Assembly (NCBI RefSeq): GCF_014649015.1
Contig: NZ_BMSF01000002.1
Location: 186,001 to 250,000, forward strand
Origin: Streptomyces narbonensis
Lineage (GTDB): Bacteria; Actinomycetota; Actinomycetes; Streptomycetales; Streptomycetaceae
Length of the DNA stretch: 64,000 nucleotides
Reading direction: 5' to 3'
A model generated the notes under the pieces. The model was not told the origin of the DNA and ran no database searches. It was given only the letters and a program-made list of their open reading frames with translations. The position numbers and the translations under genes were made by a program. Numbering within the stretch: position 1 is the stretch's first letter; every line of letters starts with the position of its first letter. Shown here piece after piece: positions 17,033 to 26,801 of the stretch.

Positions 17033-17072
17033 AGAAGTGGGTGGCACCAGGCACCTGGTGCCACCCACTTCT
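17033..17072 (-). terminator. Very strong hairpin between the LamG gene and the RHS toxin gene
   Basis: A perfect 19-bp inverted repeat AGAAGTGGGTGGCACCAGG with a 2-bp CA centre starts 16 bp past the LamG stop and ends 73 bp before the toxin start. It should terminate or attenuate read-through, so toxin expression is either partial read-through or from a promoter I cannot identify in the 73 bp. Confidence 0.8.
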
Positions 17073-17087
17073 TGCATGGCTACACCG

Positions 17088-20000
17088 TCAGGAACCGGTC
17101 AGCGCCTCGATCTGAGTCTCGTTATGCACAGCTCCCGACCACACCCGCAGGTCGGATACGCGAGTTGCGAGGAAGTACTTCCAGGTCGTCCCAGACGACA
17201 GTCCCTTGGCGATCGCAAGTTCCCCGCTGCCGAGTTTGGCTGTGAATGTCTTCGGAACAGCGTTGAGCTCCGTCCCGACGCGGAGTGAGATCGTTTCGTC
17301 CTGAGCGTCGTAGACTCCGGTCAAGCGGACAGGCGTACCCAATTCGGACTCCTTATCAGAGCGGACCGAAGAGAAGGTTTTGCCATCCGTATTAAGTCGT
17401 CCGAAGTGCCAGTAGCCCACTGGTACTTCCTTTTCGACGAGGTCCTTCGTGCCATCCGGGAGCGTGATCTCGACAAGGTCCAATTTGGTATCGGCGGCTT
17501 CATACCACAGACCCCAGGCCGAGCCGTCCGCGGTGCGCTGCCCGAGGACCTGGCCGACATAGCCAACGCTCTTCTCGTTGATCTTGGCCTTGTCCAGAGC
17601 CACCTGAGTCGTCACTGTGAAGGACCCCGTGTCATCGACCAACGGGCCCTTGTACGTGGCAGCGTCGTCGACACCGTCGAAGACGAGGTTCTCGCCATCT
17701 GTCGCGGCGCCGCCGGCCAGCGTCAGCGCCTTGCCGTACCCGGATGACTTGTCGGCGACAGTCGCTGCGGAGGCTCCGCCAGGGGACCAGTCGGCCACAA
17801 GCTCGGCTGCATTGAATCCTCCCGGAAGGAGGGCTCTTGCTTCGTCCAGGATGTCCGTGGCGTCCACCTTGCTCTGCCACACGGTGACCTCGTCGATCGA
17901 ACCCTTCCAGTGGTCGTAGTACGCCCCACGCCACCAGACACGCCCGATCTGGAACTTGCCCGTGGACGCCCACGACGGGGCCACCTGGTCCGTTCCCTGA
18001 TGCTCGCCGTTGACGTACAGGCTGATCTCTGTGTTGGTAGCGTCGTAGACGGCCGCGAGGTGAGTCCAGACACCGAGCGTGGCTGGCTGCTTGGACTGCA
18101 CGAACTGGTTCGTGATGTCGCCTTCGGTGGTGTCCTTCGGAGAGGTGCGTATCTCCCATTTTTTCGACTCCGAGCGATACCCGAGGTAGAAGGCGCTGTA
18201 CCAACCGCCGGTCATCGTGCCGTCTTGTCCCAGCGCGGTTTGATTCTGGCTACCGTCTTCCAATCTGACCCACGCAGCAATGGTGTAGGAGGAGCCGGTC
18301 GTTACCACGGGGCCGGCGGTGGAGGCGTAGCCGGTGGTGCCGCCGAGGGAGAGACCCCTGTCCACCACCTGCGGATCCAGCAGCGCCCCGTCCTTGTCGT
18401 GGGTGATCACTCCCCGACGACCGCGATTGTCTCGAGTCGCGGCCCCGTACAGGGTCGCGGAGGAAGAACCCCCGTCCGGTGCGCTGTCGAGTGCCGCGCC
18501 GGATGTCTCGGTGAACTGCCATCGGCCGACAGGATCAGCTCCCTTGGCCACTCTGAAGTCGAGTGCTGTCGTGGCACCCCACCGCCCCTGCGGGTCTTTG
18601 GCTCGGACGAACAGCGTGTACGTACCGGCTGTGGGAGGCTTGATCGTTGCCGTCACATTTGAACCGGACAGTTCAACCCAGGAACCGTTGGAGATCCGGT
18701 AGCGGTACGACACGACGGTGTCGCCACTGGCGGGCTTGAAGGAAACCGTCCCAGGTACGCCGGGGGCTCCGTAGAGAGGGCAGTTGTTGGGGTCGGAGCA
18801 TGCCTTGTAAGGGCTTCCGAACGTAACGATGGGTGCCTTCGGCGCCGTCGCGTCGACCATGAAGTAGCACCACGGCGCATACCCCGAGGAAGATGCATAG
18901 GCATTGGTGTCCTTGAACACCTGCGTGGCGGCCGAGTATCGGTAGAGGCGCCCCTCGACCAGCTTCGTGGGCCACGTTGCCGTGGTCTTCCAGTTGTCCG
19001 GGATAGTGCTGGTACTCGGACTTGCCATACCGCCGCCGGTCCAGACGCCGTCAGAAACCCAATAACCAACGTGCATCCACGCCCTCAGTTTGGCCTGAGA
19101 CTCGCCTCCAGCAGCGGTTTGCGGGGTTGCGGTAAAGGTGGGCTGCGGAGAGTCCAATATTGTCGGGTCCGAGCCATTGGTGTCGCATATCCGGCTGCTA
19201 CCGCTCACGATGCCGACGTTGGTCGGCGTTGCAGGCTTGGCGACGTACAGCACGCGCAGGACTGCGTCATTCCTGAAGCGCTTCCACGCCGAGGTATCAG
19301 TCTCATTCCCAGCCCGGAGCTCCAACGTCAGCCGCGCAAACTTGCCGGCTGCGAATGCCTGCACAGTTGGCGTGAGGTTCTCGTTCGGCTCCTGCGGATT
19401 GTCGTTGAACTCGATCGGAGCATCAGGAGAGTCCGGATCACACAGCGATCCACGTCCGGCGGAAACCCACAGGTCGGCCATCCAGTCGAGCTCGGCGGGC
19501 CGGGACGCCCAGGTTGTGGACGAGGAGATGTTGTTCGTCCGGACCAGGTCAACCTGTCGGGGATCGCACTGGAAGGACCACGGCTCGGTGACCGCGAACG
19601 TGGCGTCGAGTACCTGCTTGCCCTTGAGGTTGTCAGGAGCGAACTCGAAGTACAGGCGCTGGACGTAGCCGGGGCCGCAGTAGTAGCCACTCCAGGAGCC
19701 GCACTCACCAACGCCCTGACCGCGGTTGTCGTCGCCGTTGCCCCACCCGTAGGACTCGTAGCCGTCGCTGCGCAGCTGCGTCCGCTCCGACTCACCCCAT
19801 GTCACCGTCGGGTCGATGAACACCGGGTAGTCCTCGGATGCGGTACTGCTGAGCATCGAGGCGTCCGGAACAACGGTGAGCGCATCTGCCGTGACGTCGA
19901 CATCCATGCGGGCGACGTTGTCACCCTGCCCCGGCTGGAGACCGCTACCGGAAGGAGCCTGCTCAGACGGGTCGGCAGGACCCGACGGCGCGTCGTCCGC

Positions 20001-20798
20001 CGATATGGCAGTCAGCCGCGCCATCTGTGGTGCCAAGCCAGGTGCGCCCTCAATTAGTCCGGCCGAGTCCCACATTCGGGCCGGCGGAGCACGGAAGACT
20101 GTGGTTCCGCTGCCGTCGACTGCGGCAAGACTCCCGCTGGCGCCTTCGAGAACCGTCAGGTCATGTGCCTTCAGGCCGAAGGTGAGCTCCTTGAGTGCCG
20201 GGTTCGCGGCTGCTGACGGCGTCTTGACCACCAGTACTTGCTGGAAGCTCTCAACTGTGGCGGTCAGCTTGAGGTCGACGTCAGGCAGTACATCGCGGTA
20301 GACCGCGTTCGCTCCGTCGACTTCAGGAACTGGCAACTTGCCTGGCCAGTCAAGCAGAAGCGAACGGCCGCGATCGGCGATCTCGACCAGCGGGGCAGCG
20401 TCGCCGCCCCCAGAGAACGACATTGCGGCCGACGCGGCTTTGGGGCCGATTGACCCGTCCTCACGCCGCTCCAGCGTTGCGTCGGGCTCCTGCCAGCCAC
20501 CACCGGGTTTCGCCACGCGCACCGGCACCGTGTGCTGCTCCAGCGTGAAAGTGAACCCGTCGGGGTTCGCGAACACACTGGCTCGCTCGGAGCGCTTGCT
20601 CTCGACCTCGACACGCTGGCCGGATTCCTTCGCCGTCTCCAGTGCGAGGTCCGCCTCGCCAAGGACAGGCGCATCAACGGTCGGCACGGCTGCCAGTGCT
20701 GCCTGAGACGGAACCACCAACCCCATGGCCATAGCAGATAGGGCGACTCCCGTGCTCCAGGCACGTTGATACGCCCGACGTCTCTTCACAATCCCCAC
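17088..20798 (-). CDS. Exported DNRLRE/LamG-domain protein paired with the RHS toxin
   Basis: A 1,236-residue secreted protein. It begins with a basic N-region and the hydrophobic GVALSAMAMGLVVPSQAALA signal. A domain typical of RHS partner proteins follows (VYRDVLPDVDLKLTATVESF, VVKTP). Next is a DNRLRE-type module with tryptophan- and cysteine-rich strands (GECGSWSGYYCGPGYVQRLY, FEFAPDNLKGKQVLDATFAV). Two LamG/concanavalin-like jelly rolls close the protein (GRWQFTETSGAALDSAP with YTIAAWVRLEDGSQ, and the copy ending at the C-terminus). Streptomyces RHS loci often carry such a gene just upstream of the RHS gene, so a surface-attachment or delivery role is likely but unproven. The start is GTG 20798; GTG 20789 has an equally good GGGGTGGGG site. 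A TACTGT -10-like element lies at 20824-20819. Confidence 0.85.
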   Translation of the reverse strand: MGIVKRRRAYQRAWSTGVALSAMAMGLVVPSQAALAAVPTVDAPVLGEADLALETAKESGQRVEVESKRSERASVFANPDGFTFTLEQHTVPVRVAKPGGGWQEPDATLERREDGSIGPKAASAAMSFSGGGDAAPLVEIADRGRSLLLDWPGKLPVPEVDGANAVYRDVLPDVDLKLTATVESFQQVLVVKTPSAAANPALKELTFGLKAHDLTVLEGASGSLAAVDGSGTTVFRAPPARMWDSAGLIEGAPGLAPQMARLTAISADDAPSGPADPSEQAPSGSGLQPGQGDNVARMDVDVTADALTVVPDASMLSSTASEDYPVFIDPTVTWGESERTQLRSDGYESYGWGNGDDNRGQGVGECGSWSGYYCGPGYVQRLYFEFAPDNLKGKQVLDATFAVTEPWSFQCDPRQVDLVRTNNISSSTTWASRPAELDWMADLWVSAGRGSLCDPDSPDAPIEFNDNPQEPNENLTPTVQAFAAGKFARLTLELRAGNETDTSAWKRFRNDAVLRVLYVAKPATPTNVGIVSGSSRICDTNGSDPTILDSPQPTFTATPQTAAGGESQAKLRAWMHVGYWVSDGVWTGGGMASPSTSTIPDNWKTTATWPTKLVEGRLYRYSAATQVFKDTNAYASSSGYAPWCYFMVDATAPKAPIVTFGSPYKACSDPNNCPLYGAPGVPGTVSFKPASGDTVVSYRYRISNGSWVELSGSNVTATIKPPTAGTYTLFVRAKDPQGRWGATTALDFRVAKGADPVGRWQFTETSGAALDSAPDGGSSSATLYGAATRDNRGRRGVITHDKDGALLDPQVVDRGLSLGGTTGYASTAGPVVTTGSSYTIAAWVRLEDGSQNQTALGQDGTMTGGWYSAFYLGYRSESKKWEIRTSPKDTTEGDITNQFVQSKQPATLGVWTHLAAVYDATNTEISLYVNGEHQGTDQVAPSWASTGKFQIGRVWWRGAYYDHWKGSIDEVTVWQSKVDATDILDEARALLPGGFNAAELVADWSPGGASAATVADKSSGYGKALTLAGGAATDGENLVFDGVDDAATYKGPLVDDTGSFTVTTQVALDKAKINEKSVGYVGQVLGQRTADGSAWGLWYEAADTKLDLVEITLPDGTKDLVEKEVPVGYWHFGRLNTDGKTFSSVRSDKESELGTPVRLTGVYDAQDETISLRVGTELNAVPKTFTAKLGSGELAIAKGLSSGTTWKYFLATRVSDLRVWSGAVHNETQIEALTGS

Positions 20799-21376
20799 CC
20801 CTGCTTAACGCAACGCTCACAGTAGGTGGGTCACCCAACGGCATGACTTGACATCAGATCAAGGCGCATTCAGCGAATATGGCAGGTTGAGCGAGGAAGC
20901 GTAGTAGCCCGGCACACCCGGATCAGGTCGAACCCGTACACCACTTCTCTGCACGAACATGCAGCTGAGAGTGATCTCCTCGGAGCGCAGCCCAGGCTCG
21001 TGTGGACCTCACCTTGTGCGGGCCGGGAGCCGAGGTTGAGGGCGGTGACGGTGAGCGCGCACCGTGCGGTCTCGTGTCGGCCGTGCCCTTTCTGGCGGTC
21101 GTGGCGACGCATGGTCACCTCCGGCCAGAGCGGGACATCGACCGGCGAGTGACGCCGTCCGCGTCGGTCACGCGGGTTGGCCTGGGTGTTCAGTCGGGTT
21201 GCCAGCGCGAGGACTGTCCGGAAGTGAAACAGACACTCCCTCCCCAGGGACGCGAGTGCGCAGACCGCGCCCGTGTGTCCCTGCAGGACCCCAACGGCCT
21301 CGCACCCGCGTGACCTAAAGCGTGCTGCAGAAGGTCGCGTTCAGGCAGGTCAGGACCTGGTTTGGTGCCGGTCTGG
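20799..21376. other. Upstream region of the toxin locus with no supportable gene
   Basis: A stretch of about 580 bp between the LamG start and an IS5 remnant. Short ORFs on both strands are Arg-rich and lack ribosome sites. It probably holds the LamG promoter near 20819-20860 and the downstream end of the IS at the other side. Confidence 0.4.
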
Positions 21377-21925
21377 TCATGTGGTGAGGGCGAGGTTGTG
21401 CATGTGGGCGACGGCCTGGGCCACGTGATGGAGGCCGCTGCCGCGCTGGCGGCAGTCGTGGAGGATCTTGTAGTGCTTCATGCGGGCGAAGGCGTGCTCG
21501 GCACGGGCCCGGACCTTTCGGCGCTCGGCGTTGGCCTCCTCCTCTCCCGGCAGGAGGGCTCGGCCGGGGCGTTTGCGGTGAGGGGACGACGAGCCCGGTG
21601 CTGATGTGGGCGCCGTCGCCCAGCATGGTGACCCCCTTGTAGATGGGGGGCCAGGCCGGAATCGGCGCCGATGATGACCTGCACGTTCGCCGAGAACCGG
21701 TAGTTGCGTGAGGACGCCCCGGTCTTCCGGTCGCGGACAGGGATGAGAGCGCCGTCCATGATCCACAGCCGTTCCACCGCGTCGGTGGGACGGGTGGCCG
21801 GCTCGATGACCAGCAGCGGCCGCAGCCGCTGGATCACCCGGCAGGCCGTCGCCGACGAGACGTCGAACAGCGGAGCGAGCTGCTGCATCGTGAGGCGGCC
21901 CTCAACACCCCACGCATACAAGGGA
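21377..21925 (-). pseudogene. IS5-family transposase remnant
   Basis: Reading leftward: WGVEGRLTMQQLAPLFDVSS, ATACRVIQRLRPLL, ERLWIMDGALIPVRDRKTGA, NYRFSANVQVIIGAD, then after a frameshift near 21640 EEEANAERRKVRARAEHAFA and RMKHYKILHDCRQRG. This is a DDE_4-type transposase with one or more frameshifts and no proper N-terminus; the start region is replaced by unrelated sequence near 21925. The catalytic domain is split, so it is inactive. Confidence 0.75.
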
Positions 21926-22122
21926 AATGTTCACTCCGCAGCCTTCTGTGACACGCTTAGGTCCGGCCGACCGTGCCGGGCTCGCGGGCCCGGCACCGCA
22001 CCGGCCGGGTCCGCGCCCTGCCCCGGTCGACGGCTTCGACACGAACGCGACGGCGGTGGGGCCGCTGCGACGGTCCGTGGCGAGACGTACGGTACGCAGG
22101 TACGAGCACGGGAGGGGAGACC

Positions 22123-22710
22123 ATGGGCGACTGGTTCCAGACGATCGTCGACACCGAGGCCACGCCGGAGGAGGTGCAGGGGCTCGCGGCGAACGTACTC
22201 GACTGGCTGATCGCAGACGGCTTCGTCTCGGCGGAACGCACCGACTGTGTCCTCGGCGCCGACGCCGGGCACGCACCGGGGCCGCGGTACGGCGAAGCCG
22301 TCAAGGACCCGGATCCCGAGCTGGCCCATATGTGGAGCAACGGCCTGCACGTCACCGTGGAGCGTACGGTCTTCGATGCCGGGCAGGGTGAACCCTCGGC
22401 CGTCACCTGCCCGCACTGCACAGCGGAGGTACCCCTCGTCGACGAGCGCTGGTCGCCCCTCGACGAGAAGTGGGCACTGTTCGCGGACGCGGTGGGCTCC
22501 TGGGCCGAGGGGGAGGACGAGCCCGTCGCGTGCCCGTCCTGCGGCCGGACGGCTCCCGTGCACACGTGGCGCTGGGCGGACGACTACTTCGCGTTCGGCC
22601 ATCTCGGCTTCACATTCTGGAACTGGCCCACGCTGCGCCCCGAGTTCGTCGCGGACTTCTCGCGCCGCCTCGTTGGCCACCGCACCGTACTGCTCGAAGG
22701 CAAGCTCTGA
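22123..22710 (+). CDS. Conserved hypothetical protein with two CxxC zinc-ribbon motifs
   Basis: A 195-residue protein starting MGDWFQTIVDTEATPEEVQG behind GGAGGGGA. Two cysteine pairs, TCPHCTAEVPLVDE and VACPSCGRTAPVHTWRW, are spaced like a zinc ribbon in the second half, and aromatic-rich sequence follows (FAFGHLGFTFWNWPTLRPEF). It resembles uncharacterised Streptomyces proteins, and I assign no function. It is divergent from the IS5 remnant and convergent with the SUKH gene at 22912. Confidence 0.75.
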   Translation: MGDWFQTIVDTEATPEEVQGLAANVLDWLIADGFVSAERTDCVLGADAGHAPGPRYGEAVKDPDPELAHMWSNGLHVTVERTVFDAGQGEPSAVTCPHCTAEVPLVDERWSPLDEKWALFADAVGSWAEGEDEPVACPSCGRTAPVHTWRWADDYFAFGHLGFTFWNWPTLRPEFVADFSRRLVGHRTVLLEGKL

Positions 22711-22911
22711 TGGGACATGAAGAGCGAGGGCCTCGTCCGCCGGCGCGTGACCGACGGCATCGAGATCGCAGTCGCGCGCTGCACGGCCGACTGCGAAAGC
22801 TCCGCGCCCGCCGCCTGCTCGACCGGATCACGGGAACCGTCATCGCCGCCTTCGGCGTCCGAACGCCCTCGGCGACTGAGCGGCACGACCGGGAAGCGGC
22901 ACGGGACCGGA

Positions 22912-23460
22912 TCAGGACGCCGGCCGGTCCCCGTTCCCTTCTCCTGCGTCGGAATCGGCACCGGTATCGAACGACGTGGCCGGGGCCAGGCGCTCGACGA
23001 ACGTCCGGAAGTCCGGGGCCAGGGGAAGTTCCATGCCGTCCTCCACATCGAACCACGTCACGGACGGTTCCCCGTCCCTCCCGCACGCCCGGTAGTCGAG
23101 GGCGATCCAGCAGTGGCCGTCACCGGACAGCAGGACCAGAGGGGAGGGAAGACCCCACTCCTCGACGAGGTAGGGGGTGTCCAGCAGGGACAACTGGTCC
23201 TCGTGGCGGCCGATGCCCATCAGGTCGTCGAACGGGACGTGGTCCTCGCTCCACGATGTCGGTACGTCGGTCGGGAACGCGTTCCACGACTCCGCCACCG
23301 CGCCGCCGTTCCGGACCTGCAGTGCCTCCAGCAGCGACGTCGGCAGACGGACGCCGAGCCGACGCTCCGCGTCCCGGACGGCGGTGTCCGTGAGTGGGGG
23401 CTGGACCCCGTACCGGCCCTCGCCCCAGAATTCCGCCCCGACCTCGTCGGACCGTGCCAT
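22912..23460 (-). CDS. SMI1/KNR4 (SUKH) family protein, likely toxin immunity
   Basis: A 182-residue protein with the classical SUKH pattern: an early PLTDTAVRDAERRLGVRLPT helix, the LLEALQVRNGG turn, then the strands LVLLSGDGHCWIALDYRACG and SVTWFDVEDGMELPLAPDF, ending in the FRTFVERL helix. SUKH proteins are common immunity proteins of bacterial polymorphic toxins. No cognate toxin lies beside it, so it could be an orphan antidote or a leftover of an exchanged module. Its start ATG follows directly on the damaged lipoprotein gene. Confidence 0.82.
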   Translation of the reverse strand: MARSDEVGAEFWGEGRYGVQPPLTDTAVRDAERRLGVRLPTSLLEALQVRNGGAVAESWNAFPTDVPTSWSEDHVPFDDLMGIGRHEDQLSLLDTPYLVEEWGLPSPLVLLSGDGHCWIALDYRACGRDGEPSVTWFDVEDGMELPLAPDFRTFVERLAPATSFDTGADSDAGEGNGDRPAS

Positions 23461-23499
23461 GAACGCATCCTACGGATCCCCGCCCACGGGTCTGTCGAC

Positions 23500-23960
23500 C
23501 CGTGTCGTCCGCCGGGGCCAGCAGGCGTCCGAGCTCCCGGTCCCCAGGGGCGAACGGGCCGGTCGCGGGGGTCACGCACTTGTCGACGACGGTCTCCGCG
23601 CCGGCCGCCGTGCCCTCCAGGCAGAGCTTCCCGCCCTTCTCCCGCAGGTCGACGAAGAACAGGGTGGTCGCACCGGCCTGCTTCAGGCCGTGGACGCGGT
23701 CGTCGGCGTAGCCGAGGCCACCGAGAATCGTCCTGACCTTCGCGGGGGTGGGGTCGGCCAGTCCACGAGGGCCTCGGCGACGCGCTGCTCGTGGTGGACG
23801 CCCGCGCACCAGTCACGTCCGTCCAGCTCCACCTCCAGCTCCACCTCCGGCCCCGCCGGGGGGCCGGGGACCGGCGGGGCGACGGGCCCTGCTCCCCGCC
23901 AGCGTCCGTCTTCGCGGTACCGCACGCACCGAGCGCCAGTACTGGGCGGCCGAAGACCAG
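23500..23960 (-). pseudogene. Frameshifted lipoprotein-like gene
   Basis: Protein-like blocks lie in three different frames: VLALGACGTAKTDAGGEQG (a lipobox-like segment), then PEVELEVELDGRDWCAGVHH and EQRVAEALVDW, then PAKVRTILGGLGYADDRVHG and LKQAGATTLFFVDLREKGGK. Joined, they would give a roughly 150-residue lipoprotein, so at least two indels (near 23890 and 23755) separate the blocks. Either the gene is decaying or the assembly has errors here. Function unknown. Confidence 0.5.
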
Positions 23961-24042
23961 GTTGAAGTCCCCCCACCTCTCAGTGAGTTGAGTGCACGAT
24001 CCCGCCCATGTGAGTACGCGTACTCACGCACGGGAACGGCCG

Positions 24043-24572
24043 TCAGTCGGCGCCGCTGAGGTAGACCCGGCTGGTGTGCGCGTCGACCTGCGTCACTGCG
24101 ATCTTCAGCCAGTCGAGATCATCCTCGCAAGGCGCGCACACCTGACCTTCACGGACATTCGCCGACAGGTCGGGCTCCGGCAGCCCCAGGTGCGAGAACG
24201 GCGTCGACGGGTTGGTGTTGCGGGCTAGTGGCTGTTCCCGCAGGCTGAGCGGTTCCTCCGGCTTCAGCTGAGCGACGAAGCCGTCCACCTCGTAGGGAGG
24301 ACGAAAGCCATGATCAGACCGTCGTCCTGGAACCCCGCCAAGTGCGCCGCCTTCGTCTCCGTCGCCGTGGCGGGCATCCGTACGTGTAGCGTCTCGGCCA
24401 CCGACTCCACGGTGGCCGTGTCCACCCAGTGCGATACCTGTCCCGAGGAGCGGTCGGCCGTCGGAGTTCGGTTCTCCGCCGCCCCCGAGCATCCGGCCAC
24501 CAGCAGAGAAGCGAGGATGCTCATCGCCCCGGTAAGCGGGGGGTGCCACCTGCTTCGCGGGTCCACGTTCAT
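24043..24572 (-). pseudogene. Lipoprotein gene with one frameshift
   Basis: It starts MNVDPRSRWHPPLTGAMSIL with lipobox LVAGC, so it is a predicted lipoprotein, and continues DTATVESVAETLHVRMPATA and LAGFQDDGLIMAFVLP. At a CCC run (plus-strand GGG, about 24297-24299) the frame is lost; one extra C restores YEVDGFVAQLKPEEPLSLRE through HTSRVYLSGAD. The 530-bp span is two more than a multiple of three, as one missing base predicts. The start overlaps the stop of the upstream gene as ATGA, so the two form an operon. Restored length is about 176 residues. It is a real decay mutation or a homopolymer sequencing error. Confidence 0.65.
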
Positions 24573-26016
24573 CGGGCGTCCCCGTTCCGGCCGATGTCGG
24601 TACGTGTGCCGTCCCGTCCAGGTTCCTTGGGGTCGGGCCAGGCGCCGCCCGACGTCAAGTCGTGCTGCTGCACCGAAACTGCTCCCTCTCATGTCGAACT
24701 CCCTGGCCTGTCCCGTCGTGTGCATGCGGGCCATGTCGGCGTCGGTGACCGTGGTCGGACCGATGGGCGTTGCCTTGCCCGGGTCCCAGTTGTACCGGTC
24801 CCAGACGTTGACCTGATAGTCGATGCTGACTTGTGGCTTGCCGTCCGGGCCCGGCATCGCGGTCACGACACCCGTGGTGTTCGTCATGGCACTGCCCACC
24901 GCGAGGTACCAGTTCGCTCTGCCATCCGGGCCCTTGTCGTGGGTGTACCCCACCCCTGCGGTCTCCCCAGGGATCGCCACGGGCTTGCCGCCCGACTGCG
25001 CGAAGGCTTCAAGCGCCTGACGGCGCCACTCGTCCTCCTGCCTGGCGCGCGTCGCCGCCGACACGTCACGCAGGACCGTGTCGTCCTCGTCGCTCAGCAT
25101 CCTGTCGACGTCGAGGTCGAGAGACCTGCCGGTCTCGTTCAGGTAGTGATCCATGTGCCGGGCCGCGTCCGTCTTGCCGAGGAAGTCGCCGCTGTTCGAC
25201 ATCCCCGTTGGCCTGCAACTCCATCCAGTAGTCCCCGAAGCCCGGTGAGTCGACGTCGAACGGTCCCGCCCCGTCGTCGGCGGCCACCCGCTTGACCGAC
25301 GGGGTGAGCAGATCGGCCGCCAGCAGCCCGTCCTTGTGCCGCATCCAGAGTTGCGCCCGGGCCTCAGGACTCAGGGACTGCCACAGTCGTCCCAGCTCCC
25401 CGCGCTGTTTGTCATCGGCGTCTTCGCCCAGCCCAGCGAGTTTCATGGCACGCGGGAGCATGTCCTCGTCGAGTGACGTGTATGAGGTATGGCCTGCGTC
25501 GGCCGGATCACCGCCGTGGCTCGCGCGCAGCGCCCGTACCGCGGCCGCGTCCACCTCGGTGGCGTGGCTCATGATCCCGGCCAGTCTGTCGGCGTACCAC
25601 TGCATCGTGTCGCGCTTCTTCTGTCCGGGCCCGTCCACCTCGCAGATGAGGGCATCCGCGATCGCTATGCTTCCGTCCTTGTGGCCGGTGACGCTGAAGC
25701 CCTTCTCCTTGGCCTCGGCGGTCACGCTCCTGGCCTGCTGCTGGAGGCCCTTCAGCTCGGTGAGTGCGTCATCAAGGACACTGAAGATGCTCTGCGCTTC
25801 CTCGTGAAGGTCCTTGAACTCCTTCACTGTCTTGCCGACGAAGTCCCGCGTAGCGTTCGCGTTGACTCCGTCCCAACGGGCCTTGTCAGCCTTCGCCTTC
25901 ATGCCGTCTCGGGCTTCGCCGCCGAGCCGCTGCATCTTCTCGGCCATGTGCTTCCAGCCGGCGGCCGCCGTCCCCAGTTTGCCGAGGTCGACTTCCATGA
26001 GCTCGGTGTAGTTCAT
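24569..26016 (-). pseudogene. WXG100-like N-terminal domain protein, frameshifted
   Basis: It starts MNYTELMEVDLGKLGTAAAG. The first 110 or so residues are helical and coiled-coil-like with a W-x-x-M-A-E-K-M segment, as in WXG100/LXG-type type VII substrates, followed by a helical middle (VDAAAVRALRASHGGDPADA). At a CCCC run (25203-25206) an extra base breaks the frame; the continuation is MSNSGDFLGKTDAARHMDHY through NWYLAVGSAMTNTTGVVTAM. A second indel near 24684 separates this from the natural end WPDPKEPGRDGTRTDIGRNG. Restored length is about 480 residues. It lies 12 bp after a smaller WXG-like gene and overlaps the lipoprotein gene, so all three look co-transcribed. Function unknown. Confidence 0.65.
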
Positions 26017-26028
26017 GAAGTGATCCCC

Positions 26029-26385
26029 CTACTTGAAGTGCTCGGCGAGGCGGGAGACGGGCACGGCCGAGCCGTCCCGGTTCCTGAGGGACGCGGCGAT
26101 CGCGGCGTCGTTCTCCGCGTGTGTCTTCTTCGAGTAGTCCAGGTGGTTCGAGATGTGTGCACATGCTTGAAGGACACTCTTGACCTGGGAGGTCCAGACG
26201 GACACCGTCGTCTCCAACTCACTCCCGAGGGCGAAGTTGCTGCCCTTTAAGGCTGCTGCCGCCTGCATCGTGGAGCCGGCCCCGTCCGCGTCGGCGCCGG
26301 CACCGGCGATATCGGCCTCTTTCTGTAACTGACTGTGCAGCACGAATGCCTCATGGCCTACCGCGCCCAGGTCGTCCTGGTTCAC
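26029..26385 (-). CDS. Small WXG100-like helical protein
   Basis: A 118-residue, mostly helical protein: LGAVGHEAFVLHSQLQKEAD, GSELETTVSVWTSQVKSVLQ (a W in the middle of a helical hairpin), then CAHISNHLDYSKKTHAENDA. Size, helical content and central Trp resemble ESX/WXG100-type proteins encoded in pairs with larger partners, and the next gene (12 bp downstream) is such a partner. The start used is GTG 26385. An AGGAGG lies 24 nt upstream, too far to serve it, and the frame is open upstream (ADLV), so the true start may have been lost. No secretion genes are nearby. Confidence 0.65.
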   Translation of the reverse strand: MNQDDLGAVGHEAFVLHSQLQKEADIAGAGADADGAGSTMQAAAALKGSNFALGSELETTVSVWTSQVKSVLQACAHISNHLDYSKKTHAENDAAIAASLRNRDGSAVPVSRLAEHFK

Positions 26386-26801
26386 GACGAGGTCGGCTTG
26401 TCTGTTGCCTCCTGGCCGCCTGGCACTTGATTGAGTCGCATCGACGCTTGCTGTCGGGCGGTCACGTCTGCTTTCGCGCGGTCCCAGTCATCCCATGCCA
26501 TCACACCATTGGATCACGGCGCCGCGAGGTTCCCTTCGCAGCGTGAAGTCCGTGGCAGCAGGGGATGTTGGTTGTCATGGCAGAGAAGTGACGCAGGTTC
26601 ACGGCGAAGTTGTCAGGTGCCGGCCCGGGACACCGTGCGACTCGCGGCGTAACGGCGGAGCGTCCGCAGCTGATGTCGGTGGGCGAGGTCTCGGATTTAA
26701 TCGGTGGTGCCGCGTCCAGAGCGGCACTATGGTGCTGCTCATCCGTTCCCGAGGGGCAACGGTGTTGGTTCGTTGAGAAGAAGCAGGAGGTGAGGACATT
26801 G
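26386..26801. other. Gene-free stretch carrying the promoter region of intact rsgA
   Basis: No supportable ORF. Close to its right end an inverted repeat GTGCCGC / GCGGCAC (26707-26713, 26721-26727) abuts a TATGGT -10-like hexamer (26728-26733), about 70 bp before the leader ORF. This is the likely rsgA promoter. It differs completely from the promoter/operator of the truncated copy at 4734-4768. Confidence 0.4.

Noticed and set aside
16960..17064. ATG at 17064 as the start of the RHS toxin
   Set aside because: It lies inside the 19-bp terminator stem and would add 35 residues before the natural signal peptide. GTG 16959 has a better ribosome site.
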